From Actinomycetota bacterium (GTDB lineage: Bacteria > Actinomycetota > Actinomycetes > Nanopelagicales > Nanopelagicaceae): a DNA stretch of 64,000 nt. Positions 8,198 to 17,437 of the stretch are shown piece after piece. A model generated the notes under the pieces. The model saw nothing but the letters and a program-made list of their open reading frames with translations. It made no database searches and was not told where the DNA came from. How positions within the stretch are numbered: position 1 is the stretch's first letter; every line of letters begins with the position of its first letter. Where the stretch lies: assembly GCA_947487595.1 (NCBI GenBank), contig CANKXJ010000001.1, positions 1-64,000 of the forward strand. The letters run 5' to 3'. A program made the position numbers and the translations under genes.

Positions 8198-9310
8198 GTG
8201 AGTAAGCATTTTCCAACTGTTGGCGTAATTGGTGCTGGGCAATTAGCTCGCATGAGCGTTGCTCCTGCCGCTGCACTTGGAGTCAATCTCTTATTACTTG
8301 CAAATGATGCTCAAGATAGCGGAGCACAAATAACAAACCACGTGGTCGGTGACTATAAGGATCTTGAAACTGTCCGTGCATTTGCGCGCAAGTGTGATGT
8401 GATTACTTTTGAACACGAACTCATCCCACTGAGCATCATTAAAACTTTAGAGGCTGATGGGGTTGTGGTTCGCCCAAGTTCTGCCAGCTTTTTATATTCG
8501 CAAGATAAAGCTGCGATGCGTCAGAGACTGAGCAATTTCCCTTCGCCAAGAAACTCAGTAGTAATTAAAGTTGAAGAAGTAAGTGAATTTCCAGTAATTG
8601 CTAAAGCTATTTCAGGCGGTTATGACGGCCGCGGCGTGTGGAAAATCAATAGCCAAGCAGAGCTTGCTGCAGTATTAAAAGAAGTTGGTAAAGTTTTAAT
8701 TGAAGAGCTCATTGATTTTGATTATGAAATAGCGGTCATGGTGGCCAGATCTCCTCATGGTCAAGCAACTACGTGGGCTCCAACTCAAACCATCCAGCGC
8801 GATGGCATATGCGTCATGACAATTACGCCAGCTCCAGAGTTATCCGATGAATTAAGCGAGAAGGCACAGAAATTAGCTTTAGATATTGCCAATGAAATTG
8901 GTGTTGTTGGAGTTATGGCTGTTGAAATTTTTGTCAAAGGCGAAGAACTCTTTATCAATGAATTAGCAATGCGTCCTCATAACTCTGGACACTGGACGAT
9001 TGAAGGTTCAATAACTTCTCAGTTTGAGCAACACCTGCGAGCTATTTTAGATCTTCCCCTTGGAAATCCACAGATGACTGCCCCCATTGCCGTAATGGGA
9101 AATATCCTGGGAGGGGACAAGGTGGATATGTTTCGTCCATATCTACATCTCATGGCCCGCACGCCAGAGTTGAAGTTTCACCACTATAAGAAGGAAGTAC
9201 GCCCTGGGCGCAAGATTGGCCATGTTAATTTGCTAGGCGATAACCTCGTAGAATTAACCCAAGAAGTTCAACATGCCCTTGATTACATGAGCGGAGAAAT
9301 TGATGAGTGA
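8198..9310 (+). CDS. purK: 5-(Carboxyamino)imidazole ribonucleotide synthase
   Basis: An ATP-grasp enzyme of 370 residues that makes N5-carboxy-AIR from AIR, bicarbonate and ATP in purine synthesis. The N-terminal GVIGAGQLARM nucleotide fold, the ATP-grasp segment AISGGYDGRGVWK and the metal site FINELAMRPHNSGHWT are visible. It starts at a GTG 4 nt after birA and runs 8 nt into purE, so the three are one operon. The birA-purK-purE order means purine synthesis shares its promoter region with the divergent carboxylase/nucleoside-salvage operon. Confidence 0.94.
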   Translation: MSKHFPTVGVIGAGQLARMSVAPAAALGVNLLLLANDAQDSGAQITNHVVGDYKDLETVRAFARKCDVITFEHELIPLSIIKTLEADGVVVRPSSASFLYSQDKAAMRQRLSNFPSPRNSVVIKVEEVSEFPVIAKAISGGYDGRGVWKINSQAELAAVLKEVGKVLIEELIDFDYEIAVMVARSPHGQATTWAPTQTIQRDGICVMTITPAPELSDELSEKAQKLALDIANEIGVVGVMAVEIFVKGEELFINELAMRPHNSGHWTIEGSITSQFEQHLRAILDLPLGNPQMTAPIAVMGNILGGDKVDMFRPYLHLMARTPELKFHHYKKEVRPGRKIGHVNLLGDNLVELTQEVQHALDYMSGEIDE

Positions 9311-9809
9311 TGTAGCAATCATCATGGGATCAGATTCTGATTGGCCGGTAATGGAGGAGGCTGCGAAAGTTCTAGATCAATTAGGAATTTCTTACGAAAC
9401 AGATGTTGTTTCGGCTCATCGTATGCCACTTGAAATGGTTGAGTTTGCGCAAAGCGCAGCGGGTAAAGGATTTAAAGTAATTATCGCTGGTGCTGGTGGA
9501 GCTGCACATTTACCTGGAATGGTTGCTTCATTAACCACACTTCCGGTAATCGGAGTTCCTGTTGCGCTAAAAAACCTTGATGGAATGGATTCATTACTCT
9601 CGATTGTGCAGATGCCAGCAGGCGTCCCAGTGGCAACTGTTGGTGTGGGTAATGCCAAGAACGCAGCCTTACTTGCGGCTCGAATTCTAGGAATCTCTGA
9701 TTCAGCAATTAGCGCCAAAGTTGCAGATGCTTTAAAGGAAATTAATGCTGACGCTAAAGCTAAAGGCGCAAGTTTGAATTCACGCCGTGGGCAAAAAACT
9801 GGTTTCTAG
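9303..9809 (+). CDS. purE: 5-(Carboxyamino)imidazole ribonucleotide mutase
   Basis: A 168-residue class I PurE, which converts N5-CAIR to CAIR. The N-terminal IIMGSDSDWPVM, the histidine segment VSAHRMP and the GAGGAAHLPGM loop are diagnostic. I chose the ATG at 9303 over an adjacent TTG at 9300. It overlaps the purK stop by 8 nt. Its TAG stop interlocks with the TAG stop of the convergent CoA-binding gene in the palindrome CTAG (9806-9809), so no terminator lies between them. Confidence 0.94.
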   Translation: MSDVAIIMGSDSDWPVMEEAAKVLDQLGISYETDVVSAHRMPLEMVEFAQSAAGKGFKVIIAGAGGAAHLPGMVASLTTLPVIGVPVALKNLDGMDSLLSIVQMPAGVPVATVGVGNAKNAALLAARILGISDSAISAKVADALKEINADAKAKGASLNSRRGQKTGF

Positions 9810-10168
9810 TTTTTCTTTCTATACTCAATAGCTGGGCATCTATCCATCACTGTTAATAACCCCGCAGCTTGTGCACGAGCAATAGCCTCATGATCAATGA
9901 CATCTAGTTGCAGCCAAATAGCTTTGGCTCCAATAGCTATTGCTTCATCTACGACTTTGCCTACAAGGGTGGAGTTAACAAAACAATCAACTACATCTAT
10001 AGGCCCTGGGATTTCTGAAAGCATCTTATAGCCAACCTCACCGTGCACGGTTTCTGCACGAGGATAAACAGGAACGATACGATGACCTTTATCTTGTAAA
10101 AGCTTTGCCACACCGAATGCTGCGCGCTCTGGGTTATTTCCAAGCCCAACAACAGCCCATGTCTTCAT
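9806..10168 (-). CDS. CoA-binding domain protein (YccU-like)
   Basis: A 120-residue single-domain Rossmann protein of the CoA-binding family (the fold of succinyl-CoA synthetase alpha N-termini). The first strand and glycine loop are WAVVGLGNNPER; the terminal CPAIEYRK is typical of the small COG1832 proteins. The biochemical role of these stand-alone domains is unknown; some are toxin or thioester regulators in other contexts. It lies 31 nt after the UDP-glucose dehydrogenase gene on the minus strand, so it is probably the last gene of that transcript. Confidence 0.83.
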   Translation of the reverse strand: MKTWAVVGLGNNPERAAFGVAKLLQDKGHRIVPVYPRAETVHGEVGYKMLSEIPGPIDVVDCFVNSTLVGKVVDEAIAIGAKAIWLQLDVIDHEAIARAQAAGLLTVMDRCPAIEYRKKN

Positions 10169-10199
10169 TGCAAGGACTGCATCGATGCTTTCTTGCTCG

Positions 10200-11510
10200 T
10201 TAATCGGTGCGTCCTAAAGCATGGAACTTCCAACCGGCTTTGCGCCATAGTTCTCGGTTAAGCATATTGCGTCCATCAATAATGATCTTTCTTTTAACTA
10301 ATGAAGAAAGAGTTACTGGATCGATAGCTCGATACTCCTTCCATTCAGTCAGATGCAAGATTAAATCAGCGTCTTTAACTGCATCTGTGACTACTTCTGC
10401 ATATTTAAGCTTTGGAAAACGCTTACGCGCAGGTTCAATTCCCTTGGGATCATGAACAACCACAGCTGCTCCAGCTGCTTGTAACTGAACAGCAATATCA
10501 AGTGCTGGGGAGTCACGCACATCATCACTATCTGGTTTGAAAGTGGCCCCAAGAACAGCGATTTTGTATTGAGTTAAATCCTCTGAAAGTTCGCTTCGAA
10601 CAACGTCGATTACACGCTGGCGTGCTCGCAAGTTAATTGCATCGATTTCACGCAAGAATTCAAGGGCTTGCTTCGCACCTAACTCTTCAGCGCGTGCCAT
10701 AAATGCTCGAATATCTTTTGGAAGACAACCACCACCAAAACCAATACCGGCCTGCAAGAACTTATTTCCAATACGTGGGTCATAGCCAATTGCTTGAGCA
10801 AGGACCGTAACATCACCGCCAGCAGCTTCACATACTTCAGCCATAGCGTTGATGAAAGATATTTTTGTCGCAAGGAAAGAGTTCGCAGCAACCTTTACAA
10901 GTTCTGCAGTTGGAAGATCTGCTCTAATCCAAGGGGTTCCTAAATCTATAATTGGTTTATAAACTTGCTTAAGAATCTGCTCAGCGCGATCGTTAGCAAC
11001 ACCAACGACTAAGCGATTAGGAGTCAATGTGTCTTCAACTGCAAAACCTTCACGTAAGAACTCTGGATTCCAGGCAAGATCCGCTTGCGGTGCTATTTTA
11101 GCGAGCTGCTCACGAAGTGATTGAGCGGTTCCTACAGGAACAGTTGACTTTCCAACAACTAATGAGCCATCTTTTAAATATGGTGCAATCTCAGTAATTG
11201 CAGAGCGCACGTAAGTCAGATCTGCTGCAAGACTGTCTTTACTCTGTGGAGTTCCAACACAAACAAAATGAATGTCAGCATCTTTAACTGCCGAAAAATC
11301 AGTTGTAAATGAAAGACGACCTGTCTTCATTTCTTTGGCTAGTAAAGTGTCTAAACCAGGCTCATAAAATGGAAGCGTGCCATTTTGTAGCATCGCCACT
11401 TTATTGGGATCAGTATCAACACCAATCACGGTAAAGCCAAGAGAAGACATGCATGCGGCATGTGTTGCGCCTAGATAGCCGCATCCAACTACTGAAAGAG
11501 TCAATGTCAT
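10200..11510 (-). CDS. ugd: UDP-glucose 6-dehydrogenase
   Basis: A 436-residue NAD-dependent dehydrogenase that oxidises UDP-glucose to UDP-glucuronate. It has the N-terminal Rossmann motif VVGCGYLGATHA, the catalytic cysteine in FGGGCLPKDIRA and a second nucleotide-binding domain beginning KIAVLGATFKPDSDD. UDP-glucuronate would feed the surface glycan made by the divergent glycosyltransferase/ABC exporter genes. It starts 10 nt after the LCP-family gene in the same orientation, so the two are probably cotranscribed. A GDP-mannose dehydrogenase is the main alternative, as the families are close. Confidence 0.87.
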   Translation of the reverse strand: MTLTLSVVGCGYLGATHAACMSSLGFTVIGVDTDPNKVAMLQNGTLPFYEPGLDTLLAKEMKTGRLSFTTDFSAVKDADIHFVCVGTPQSKDSLAADLTYVRSAITEIAPYLKDGSLVVGKSTVPVGTAQSLREQLAKIAPQADLAWNPEFLREGFAVEDTLTPNRLVVGVANDRAEQILKQVYKPIIDLGTPWIRADLPTAELVKVAANSFLATKISFINAMAEVCEAAGGDVTVLAQAIGYDPRIGNKFLQAGIGFGGGCLPKDIRAFMARAEELGAKQALEFLREIDAINLRARQRVIDVVRSELSEDLTQYKIAVLGATFKPDSDDVRDSPALDIAVQLQAAGAAVVVHDPKGIEPARKRFPKLKYAEVVTDAVKDADLILHLTEWKEYRAIDPVTLSSLVKRKIIIDGRNMLNRELWRKAGWKFHALGRTD

Positions 11511-11520
11511 GGGCGCGAGT

Positions 11521-12636
11521 TTACTTCAGTGCTCCGCAGGGATTTTCATCAGCGGTACGAGTCTTAAATTTATCAATTACAGTTGGAGATGCTGACGCGC
11601 TGGATGATGCTGATGGTGAAGGGGTTACCTCATCAACCAACGGTAAATCTTCACGTAAACGGTTAAATAGATCAGGTGCTAGTACAGAATCCCAGATCAC
11701 AACTGATCCAAGTCCTGGCACACGAGCATTTGCATTACCTAAAGGAATTGTCAGAGTACGAACTTTACTTGGGGAGAGATTCTTGAGTTGTTTAGCCAGA
11801 ACAATCAAGTCATTTCGATTGAGCTGAGAATCTGTTCGAACTGTTGCAATAGTTGCATTGAAAAAATTGACTAACTTAATTGGATTGAGAAGAACTCCAG
11901 TACTTGTCACTTTTCTTAGGACGGCGCTCATGAATTGCTGTTGACGCTGCATACGCCCAAGATCGCCCATTCCATCAAAGTCACGGGTACGAACGTACTT
12001 GAGCGATTCAATTCCATCAAGAGTATGGACACCAGCTTTCAAAACCAAGTGACTGTTTGGATCATCAATATCGCGCTTTGTGCAAACATCAATTCCACCC
12101 AAAGCATCTACCATTCCAGCAAAACCGGCAAAACCAATTTCAACATAGTGATCAATTTTTATGTTGGTTTCTTCTTCAATAGTTTGAATTAATAGTGGAG
12201 CACCACCCCAAGCAAAAGCTGCGTTAATTTTCCCCTTAGCTGCAGGAACAATTTTCTCTTTATTGAGGGAAGAAGGATGTTCAGGAATGGTCACAAGGGA
12301 ATCTCGGGGAATAGAAATGATTGTTGCTTTGTCACGAGATTTACTAATGTGGATCAGAAGCATGGTGTCTGATCGAGCACCTGCTGCTGCCTTAGTGGTT
12401 CCTACGCGCAATAACTTTGATTGTTCTTTAGTTAAGCCTTCACGTGTATCTGAACCCACTAATAAATAATTGAGTGCAGAACTGGGCTTATCTGGGCGAT
12501 TATCTAGTGAGCCAAATACATCGATGCGATTAATTGCTCCGCTGACTTGGCCCAAACCCAACCAAGAAAACGCGGAGATGGCGACAACGGCTAGGGATAG
12601 TGAGGTAATAATGCGTATTGGTCGCGTCGCTCTCAC
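11521..12636 (-). CDS. LytR-CpsA-Psr (LCP) family glycopolymer ligase
   Basis: A 371-residue membrane-anchored protein with one N-terminal transmembrane segment (about residues 9-30) and an extracellular LCP domain. LCP enzymes attach wall glycopolymers to peptidoglycan from polyprenyl-phosphate donors. Motifs are LLVGSDTREG, the arginine/aspartate-rich GARSDTMLLIH, SIPRDS, and LKYVRTRDFDGMGDLGR. The C-terminus is a short serine/alanine/proline-rich tail. The GTG start at 12636 has TACTCT 6 nt upstream, consistent with a leaderless message. It heads a minus-strand unit with ugd and faces the glycan export genes. Confidence 0.9.
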   Translation of the reverse strand: MRATRPIRIITSLSLAVVAISAFSWLGLGQVSGAINRIDVFGSLDNRPDKPSSALNYLLVGSDTREGLTKEQSKLLRVGTTKAAAGARSDTMLLIHISKSRDKATIISIPRDSLVTIPEHPSSLNKEKIVPAAKGKINAAFAWGGAPLLIQTIEEETNIKIDHYVEIGFAGFAGMVDALGGIDVCTKRDIDDPNSHLVLKAGVHTLDGIESLKYVRTRDFDGMGDLGRMQRQQQFMSAVLRKVTSTGVLLNPIKLVNFFNATIATVRTDSQLNRNDLIVLAKQLKNLSPSKVRTLTIPLGNANARVPGLGSVVIWDSVLAPDLFNRLREDLPLVDEVTPSPSASSSASASPTVIDKFKTRTADENPCGALK

Positions 12637-12642
12637 CGTGTA

Positions 12643-12663
12643 AGAGTACTTGGACGATACGGT
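12643..12663. promoter_or_regulatory. Divergent -10 elements for the LCP gene and the GT2 gene
   Basis: On the minus strand TACTCT (12648 to 12643) lies 6 nt before the LCP GTG. On the plus strand TACGGT (12658-12663) lies 9 nt before the GT2 ATG at 12673, slightly longer than the usual leaderless spacing. The two hexamers are separate, unlike the shared elements at 7.4 and 51.9 kb. Confidence 0.5.
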
Positions 12664-12672
12664 GTAGGGGTT

Positions 12673-13683
12673 ATGACGACATCAGCAAATGAGTTATATG
12701 GCTCACCGGAGCCCAAAATCTCAGTCATCCTGCCGGTTCTCAACGAATCTAAATATTTAGAAGAGGCCGTGAAGGCCGTTCTTGATCAGAATTTTGTAGG
12801 CGAGATTGAAATTATTTTAGCTGTTGGACCATCCCATGATGGAACTGAAGTAATTGCTTACTCATTAGCTAAAGCGGATTCGCGTGTTGTGGTTGTTTCA
12901 AATCCCACAGGGCGCACTGCTGCAGGTCTCAATCTGGCAGTTGCTGCAAGTAGATACTCAATCATTGTGCGCGTAGATGGTCACTCTAGAATTCCACATG
13001 ATTATCTATCCCTAGCTTTTGAAATCTTAAAAGATACTGGCGCTGTCAATGTTGGCGGCATTATGGCCGCACAAGGCCACACAGTTTTTGAGAGGAGTGT
13101 GGCAGGAGCAATGCGCAGCCCATTAGGTGTTGGAGCCTCTCGTTTTCACACAGGTGGCGGGGCCGCATCGGTAGATACGGTTTATCTAGGAGCATTTAGA
13201 AAACAAGCTTTAATGGCCGTTGGGGGATTTGATGAGAGATTTACACGTGCACAGGATTGGGAGTTAAACTTTCGATTGCGTGCAGCTGGGGGGACCATTT
13301 ATTTCGATCCTCGATTAGTTGTTACTTACCGCCCACGATCAACTGTTGTAGCACTTACGAAACAGTATTTTGAATATGGACGTTGGCGTCGAGTTGTTTC
13401 TCGCAGACATGAAGGCACAATTAATTACAGGTATCTTGCCCCTCCATTTACAGTAATTGGCGTTGTTTCATCATTGATCCTCGGTGCGTTAGTTTCACCT
13501 ATTCTCTTCTTACCAGCACTGACTTATGCTTTATTTATTCTCATCGCATCGGCAAGAATTGGTGAATCACTCGGTGAGTTTGTCTCACTGCCACTTATTT
13601 TGCTGACAATGCATATGACATGGGGTATTGGCTTTCTAACTTCGCCAAAGTCGTTAGCGCCTGCGGTAACCTTACGACCGTGA
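12673..13683 (+). CDS. Glycosyltransferase family 2, membrane-associated
   Basis: A 336-residue GT-A enzyme with C-terminal membrane segments, of the ExoA/succinoglycan type. The first catalytic strand is KISVILPVLNESKYLEE, the metal motif is VRVDGHSR, and the acceptor-side motif is RAQDWELNFRLR. Two or three hydrophobic helices follow from about residue 250. It probably builds a cell-surface glycan intermediate at the inner membrane face. The stop overlaps the GTG of the ABC permease, which suggests coupled translation of synthesis and export. The sugar donor cannot be told from sequence; UDP-glucuronate from the neighbouring ugd is one candidate. Confidence 0.87.
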   Translation: MTTSANELYGSPEPKISVILPVLNESKYLEEAVKAVLDQNFVGEIEIILAVGPSHDGTEVIAYSLAKADSRVVVVSNPTGRTAAGLNLAVAASRYSIIVRVDGHSRIPHDYLSLAFEILKDTGAVNVGGIMAAQGHTVFERSVAGAMRSPLGVGASRFHTGGGAASVDTVYLGAFRKQALMAVGGFDERFTRAQDWELNFRLRAAGGTIYFDPRLVVTYRPRSTVVALTKQYFEYGRWRRVVSRRHEGTINYRYLAPPFTVIGVVSSLILGALVSPILFLPALTYALFILIASARIGESLGEFVSLPLILLTMHMTWGIGFLTSPKSLAPAVTLRP

Positions 13684-14507
13684 GCACTCCAATGCAGGTC
13701 TATGAGCCATTTCGTGCTGGCCTGCCACCATTGAGGCGATATTGGAAATCTCTCTGGTCGCGCAGGACATTTATATCTGAATACTCGCGCTCTGAACTTC
13801 GCGAACAGCATTTTGACTCAGCATTTGGTCAGTTATGGCTAGTACTGAATCCTCTGTTGTTATCAGCAGTTTATTTCTTGCTGATTGTAATTATTAGTGG
13901 ATCATCTAATAGCACTCGATATGCACACCTGACTGCAACGCTTTTCCTTTTCTACCTAGTAGCTAACTCACTTACAGGTGGCGTTAAATCAATTACTGCC
14001 GGTCAGCGCTTAATTTTAAATACAGCCTTTCCTCGCATTATGTTGCCAGTCTCAGCAGTTGTTATAGCAATCTTTAAATTCCTGCCAACACTGGCGGTTT
14101 TTCTGGTAATCAGAACAGTTATAGGCCTGCCCTTTTCTTGGCAGATGTTATGGGCTATTCCAGTGCTTCTAATAACAATGTTGTTGGCGCTAGGTCTTGC
14201 AGTGACTATTTCTTGTATCAATGTGTATTTCCGCGATATTTCTAGTTTCTTGCCTTACATGACGCGCACTCTTTTGTACTTGTCACCAATTTTGTATGAA
14301 GCTTCAGATTTGAAACCACAATTAAGAACACTTGAACTCTTTAATCCGCTGTTCCCAATTTTAGATAGTTGGTCGCGTGCATTAGTACATGGACAGGCCC
14401 CTCTTACTTCTCACATGCTTATTGGACTTGGTTGGGCAGTTGGTATTTTCTTGATTGGCACATACTTCTTCTTATCAAGGGAGCGTGAATTTGCCGTCCG
14501 TCTCTAG
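13680..14507 (+). CDS. ABC-2 type polysaccharide export permease
   Basis: A 275-residue permease with about six transmembrane helices of the Wzm/TagG type. It forms the channel for an ATP-driven glycan exporter with the next gene. The open frame extends upstream to 13620, but the GTG at 13680 overlaps the GT2 stop as GTGA and precedes the conserved cytoplasmic N-terminus with WSRRTFISEYSRSELR. The conserved AFGQLWLVLNPLLL enters the first helix. Substrate is unknown. Confidence 0.88.
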   Translation: MSTPMQVYEPFRAGLPPLRRYWKSLWSRRTFISEYSRSELREQHFDSAFGQLWLVLNPLLLSAVYFLLIVIISGSSNSTRYAHLTATLFLFYLVANSLTGGVKSITAGQRLILNTAFPRIMLPVSAVVIAIFKFLPTLAVFLVIRTVIGLPFSWQMLWAIPVLLITMLLALGLAVTISCINVYFRDISSFLPYMTRTLLYLSPILYEASDLKPQLRTLELFNPLFPILDSWSRALVHGQAPLTSHMLIGLGWAVGIFLIGTYFFLSREREFAVRL

Positions 14508-14514
14508 CCCACAT

Positions 14515-15288
14515 ATGACCAATGAAATTGCCGTATCAGTTCGCGGCCTTGGTCTTACATACACCACTGCAATTGATCGCAGACCAACTTTAAAAGCACG
14601 TGTTAAGTCATTGGGACGTGGAGGAAAACAAACTCGAGTTATCCGTGCGCTGGATGAAGTTAATCTTGATGTCACGTATGGCCAGGTATTAGGAATTATT
14701 GGATCAAATGGCGCCGGAAAATCCTCGTTGATGCGTGTTATTGCAGGAATTTTGCCACCCTCACAGGGGCGAATTGAAGTTTATGGAAGCGTCAGTACTT
14801 TGCTGGCACTTGGAGTTGGCTTTAATCCATCCATGTCAGGCCGTGACAATGTCTATTTAGGTGGATTAGCTGCAGGCATGTCACGTGATGAAATTGATAG
14901 CCATTTCGAAGAAATCGCTGACTTTTCTGAACTAGGAGAGGCAATTGATGCACCGATGCGCACGTATTCATCAGGTATGTATGCCCGCCTAGCTTTCTCT
15001 GTTGCGGCAACTGTTCGCCCAGATATTTTAATTGTAGATGAGGCGTTGAGTACTGGTGATGCAAAGTTTAAAGAGAAATCACTCAACCGCATTAAAGAAC
15101 TACGAAGTGATGATCGTGCATTAATTCTGGTTAGCCATGCGATGGCGACTTTAGAAGATGTCTGTAATGACGTTGCTTGGCTCCATAAAGGAAAGCTTGT
15201 TCAACGCGGGGAACCAAAGGTTGTAATAAATGCATATCGCGAGTTTTTGCAGGTAGGAAAGAGCGCGGCCATCGATGAGGATGTCTAA
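14515..15288 (+). CDS. ABC transporter ATP-binding protein, polysaccharide/polyol-phosphate export
   Basis: A 257-residue ATPase of the Wzt/TagH/RfbE type that powers export through the preceding permease. Walker A is GSNGAGKSS, the signature is TYSSGMYARLAF (the SSGM form typical of this export subfamily) and Walker B is DILIVDEALSTGD. There is no C-terminal carbohydrate-binding domain as in long Wzt proteins, so recognition of a terminal sugar cap is unlikely. An upstream in-frame start exists at 14455, inside the permease gene; ATG 14515 gives the usual N-terminus. It overlaps the SpoIID-like gene by 14 nt. Confidence 0.9.
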   Translation: MTNEIAVSVRGLGLTYTTAIDRRPTLKARVKSLGRGGKQTRVIRALDEVNLDVTYGQVLGIIGSNGAGKSSLMRVIAGILPPSQGRIEVYGSVSTLLALGVGFNPSMSGRDNVYLGGLAAGMSRDEIDSHFEEIADFSELGEAIDAPMRTYSSGMYARLAFSVAATVRPDILIVDEALSTGDAKFKEKSLNRIKELRSDDRALILVSHAMATLEDVCNDVAWLHKGKLVQRGEPKVVINAYREFLQVGKSAAIDEDV

Positions 15289-16510
15289 AGCTTTTCTTGC
15301 CTTACTTTTTGTGTTTTCATCTTTAATTCCGATAGCTCACGCAACAGATATTCCTACAACCTTTTCCTTTCAAGGTTCGGGATATGGACATGGGGTTGGG
15401 TTAAGTCAGATGGGTGCGCGCTCTATGGCGCTAGCGGGACAAAGTTTCGAACAGATCATTAAGTATTTCTATAAAGATGTTGAGATCGAGCAAAAAGATG
15501 ATTCCAAAATTCTGCGAGTTAACATCGGTCACCTACTCTCTAGTGCAAAGATTTCAAGCACCGTAAAAGGATCCCAGCTTCAGATCATCCAAGGTGATAT
15601 GGGGAGTGAGAGCGTTATTCCTGTATTTTCTATGGCTGACTCGATATCTTTCTCAATTATCGGCTCCACAGTCAGTCCACGAATAACTCTTGGAAAAACT
15701 ACGCAGGTACTGCCTCGAAGTAGAGTTTTCACAGTTCGCTGGGCTGGTACGCGCTATTTAGAGGGCCCTGACACTCTTGTATCAGTGAGCCACTCAGGTG
15801 TAACGCAGAAACTTCGCTATGGGCAGATTCAAGTAAAGGCAATCAAAAGCCCATCTGGGTACCGGATCGCAATGACTAACTCTGTGCGCTTAGCTGATGA
15901 ATATCTCTGGGGTATTAGTGAGATGCCATCTTTTTGGCCAGTTGCAGCGCTAGAGGCTCAAGCAATTGCTTCTCGCACATATGCATTGAGTAAAGCAGGC
16001 ATATATAGGAGTGCATGTGACTGTGATTTATATGGCACGATTTCTGATCAAACTTTCCTGGGGTATGCAAAGGAAATTGAAAAGAAATACGGAGTGATTT
16101 GGAAAGAGATTGTTACGCGCACTGCAGGCTTAACAATCACACAATTGGGATTACCAATTACGGCTTATTTCTCCTCTTCATCAGGGGGTAAGACAGAGTT
16201 AGCAATAAACGCCTGGGGAAGCAGTAAGGCGTATACGCAGATTGTCGACGATCCAGGTTCTTTAGATTTAATACTCAACCCACGATTTGTTACCTGGAAT
16301 CGAGAAGTCCCACAAAGCATAATTGCTGCAGCTTTTCTTTTACCTGATGTAGTGAGTTTAGAAATCCTAGGAGTAAATGAGAGTGGCACCGTTGCTTCGA
16401 TTCAAGCAACATCTAGCACTGGCGTGCAGGTAGCGCTGCGCGGTGAGACTTTTAGAAGCAGAACTAAGATACCTTCAGCCTGGTTTAGCTTAGTTAGCGT
16501 GCAGAATTGA
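15275..16510 (+). CDS. SpoIID/LytB domain secreted protein
   Basis: A 411-residue exported protein with a signal peptide ending around IPIAHA (residues 1-23) and a SpoIID domain. SpoIID proteins are lytic transglycosylases or amidase-activating factors acting on peptidoglycan. Visible are GSGYGHGVGLSQMGARSMA, usually at the C-terminus of the domain but here directly after the signal peptide, and EAQAIASRTYALSK with YFSSSSGGKTE later. It begins within the ABC ATPase gene, so it belongs to the glycan export operon and may open the wall for glycan attachment (inference). Its last 21 bp overlap dapD on the other strand. Confidence 0.85.
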   Translation: MRMSKAFLALLFVFSSLIPIAHATDIPTTFSFQGSGYGHGVGLSQMGARSMALAGQSFEQIIKYFYKDVEIEQKDDSKILRVNIGHLLSSAKISSTVKGSQLQIIQGDMGSESVIPVFSMADSISFSIIGSTVSPRITLGKTTQVLPRSRVFTVRWAGTRYLEGPDTLVSVSHSGVTQKLRYGQIQVKAIKSPSGYRIAMTNSVRLADEYLWGISEMPSFWPVAALEAQAIASRTYALSKAGIYRSACDCDLYGTISDQTFLGYAKEIEKKYGVIWKEIVTRTAGLTITQLGLPITAYFSSSSGGKTELAINAWGSSKAYTQIVDDPGSLDLILNPRFVTWNREVPQSIIAAAFLLPDVVSLEILGVNESGTVASIQATSSTGVQVALRGETFRSRTKIPSAWFSLVSVQN

Positions 16511-17407
16511 ATTAAGTCCGCCCCAAGTACCAGATCGGTTAATTGCTTCAAGTGCACCATCAAGTGAGTTACGACGAAATAGTAAATTGTTGCCACCAGA
16601 GAGTGCTGCAGCCTTCACAATCTCTCCATCAGGTAAACGAACTTTTGAGGCAGCTGTCACATAAGTTCCAGCTTCAATCACACAGTTATCACCAAGTGAA
16701 ATTCCACAACCAGAGTTTGCGCCTAGAAGTGATTTTTCACCGATTGAAATAACTTCTTTTCCACCGCCACTGAGCGTTCCCATAATGGAAGCGCCACCAC
16801 CAATATCTGAGCCATCACCAACAACAACTCCAGCTGAGATGCGGCCTTCAACCATCGAGGTTCCAAGTGTTCCGGCATTGAAGTTAACAAATCCTTCGTG
16901 CATGACTGTTGTGCCAGAAGCTAAATACGCGCCCAGTCTTACGCGATCTGCATCTGCAATACGTACTCCACTTGGTATTACGTAATCAACCATACGTGGG
17001 AATTTATCGACAGAAAGAACAGTGACGTGACCGTGCGCAACTTTCAGGCGTGCTCGAGTTGATTCAAAACCCTCAACTGCGCAAGGTCCAAAGTTTGTCC
17101 AGACAACATTCTTGAGTAAGCCGAAAATGCCATCAAGTACAACTCCGTGAGGCTTAACTAAGCGATGTGAAAGCAAGTGCAAACGCAAATAAGCATCTTT
17201 GGCATCAGCTGGCGCCACTGTTATATCAATTTCAACTTTAACTAATTCACGTGTTACTCCACGGGCTCCATCGCTTCCAACTAATGCCGCTAGTTCACTG
17301 GGAACAGTTGCTGCAAGTGCACCAAGTTGCGGGGACGGAAACCAGACATCGAGAGTTTTCCCGGCAGCCATCGTTGCAATGCCGTGGCCAGATGCGATGG
17401 TCGTCAT
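16490..17407 (-). CDS. dapD: 2,3,4,5-Tetrahydropyridine-2,6-dicarboxylate N-succinyltransferase
   Basis: A 305-residue actinobacterial-type DapD of the lysine/meso-diaminopimelate pathway. A left-handed beta-helix of hexapeptide repeats runs through the middle and C-terminal parts, including MHEGFVNFNAGTLG, GDGSDIGGGASIMG and LLGANSGCGISLGDNC. The matching aminotransferase dapC lies at 31.5 kb, supporting a succinylase route. TAGGCT lies 6 nt before the ATG, so a leaderless message is likely. It diverges from the LOG-family gene and overlaps the SpoIID-like gene convergently. Confidence 0.94.
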   Translation of the reverse strand: MTTIASGHGIATMAAGKTLDVWFPSPQLGALAATVPSELAALVGSDGARGVTRELVKVEIDITVAPADAKDAYLRLHLLSHRLVKPHGVVLDGIFGLLKNVVWTNFGPCAVEGFESTRARLKVAHGHVTVLSVDKFPRMVDYVIPSGVRIADADRVRLGAYLASGTTVMHEGFVNFNAGTLGTSMVEGRISAGVVVGDGSDIGGGASIMGTLSGGGKEVISIGEKSLLGANSGCGISLGDNCVIEAGTYVTAASKVRLPDGEIVKAAALSGGNNLLFRRNSLDGALEAINRSGTWGGLNSILHAN

Positions 17408-17437
17408 GTCCTAAGCCTAACCCCTATCCTTACCCGT
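17408..17437. promoter_or_regulatory. Divergent leaderless promoters for dapD and the LOG-family gene
   Basis: Two outward-facing TANNNT elements lie in the 30 bp between the starts. TAGGCT on the minus strand (17419 to 17414) has a 6-nt spacer to the dapD ATG. TATCCT on the plus strand (17425-17430) has a 7-nt spacer to the ATG at 17438. They are separate, non-overlapping hexamers. Confidence 0.65.
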
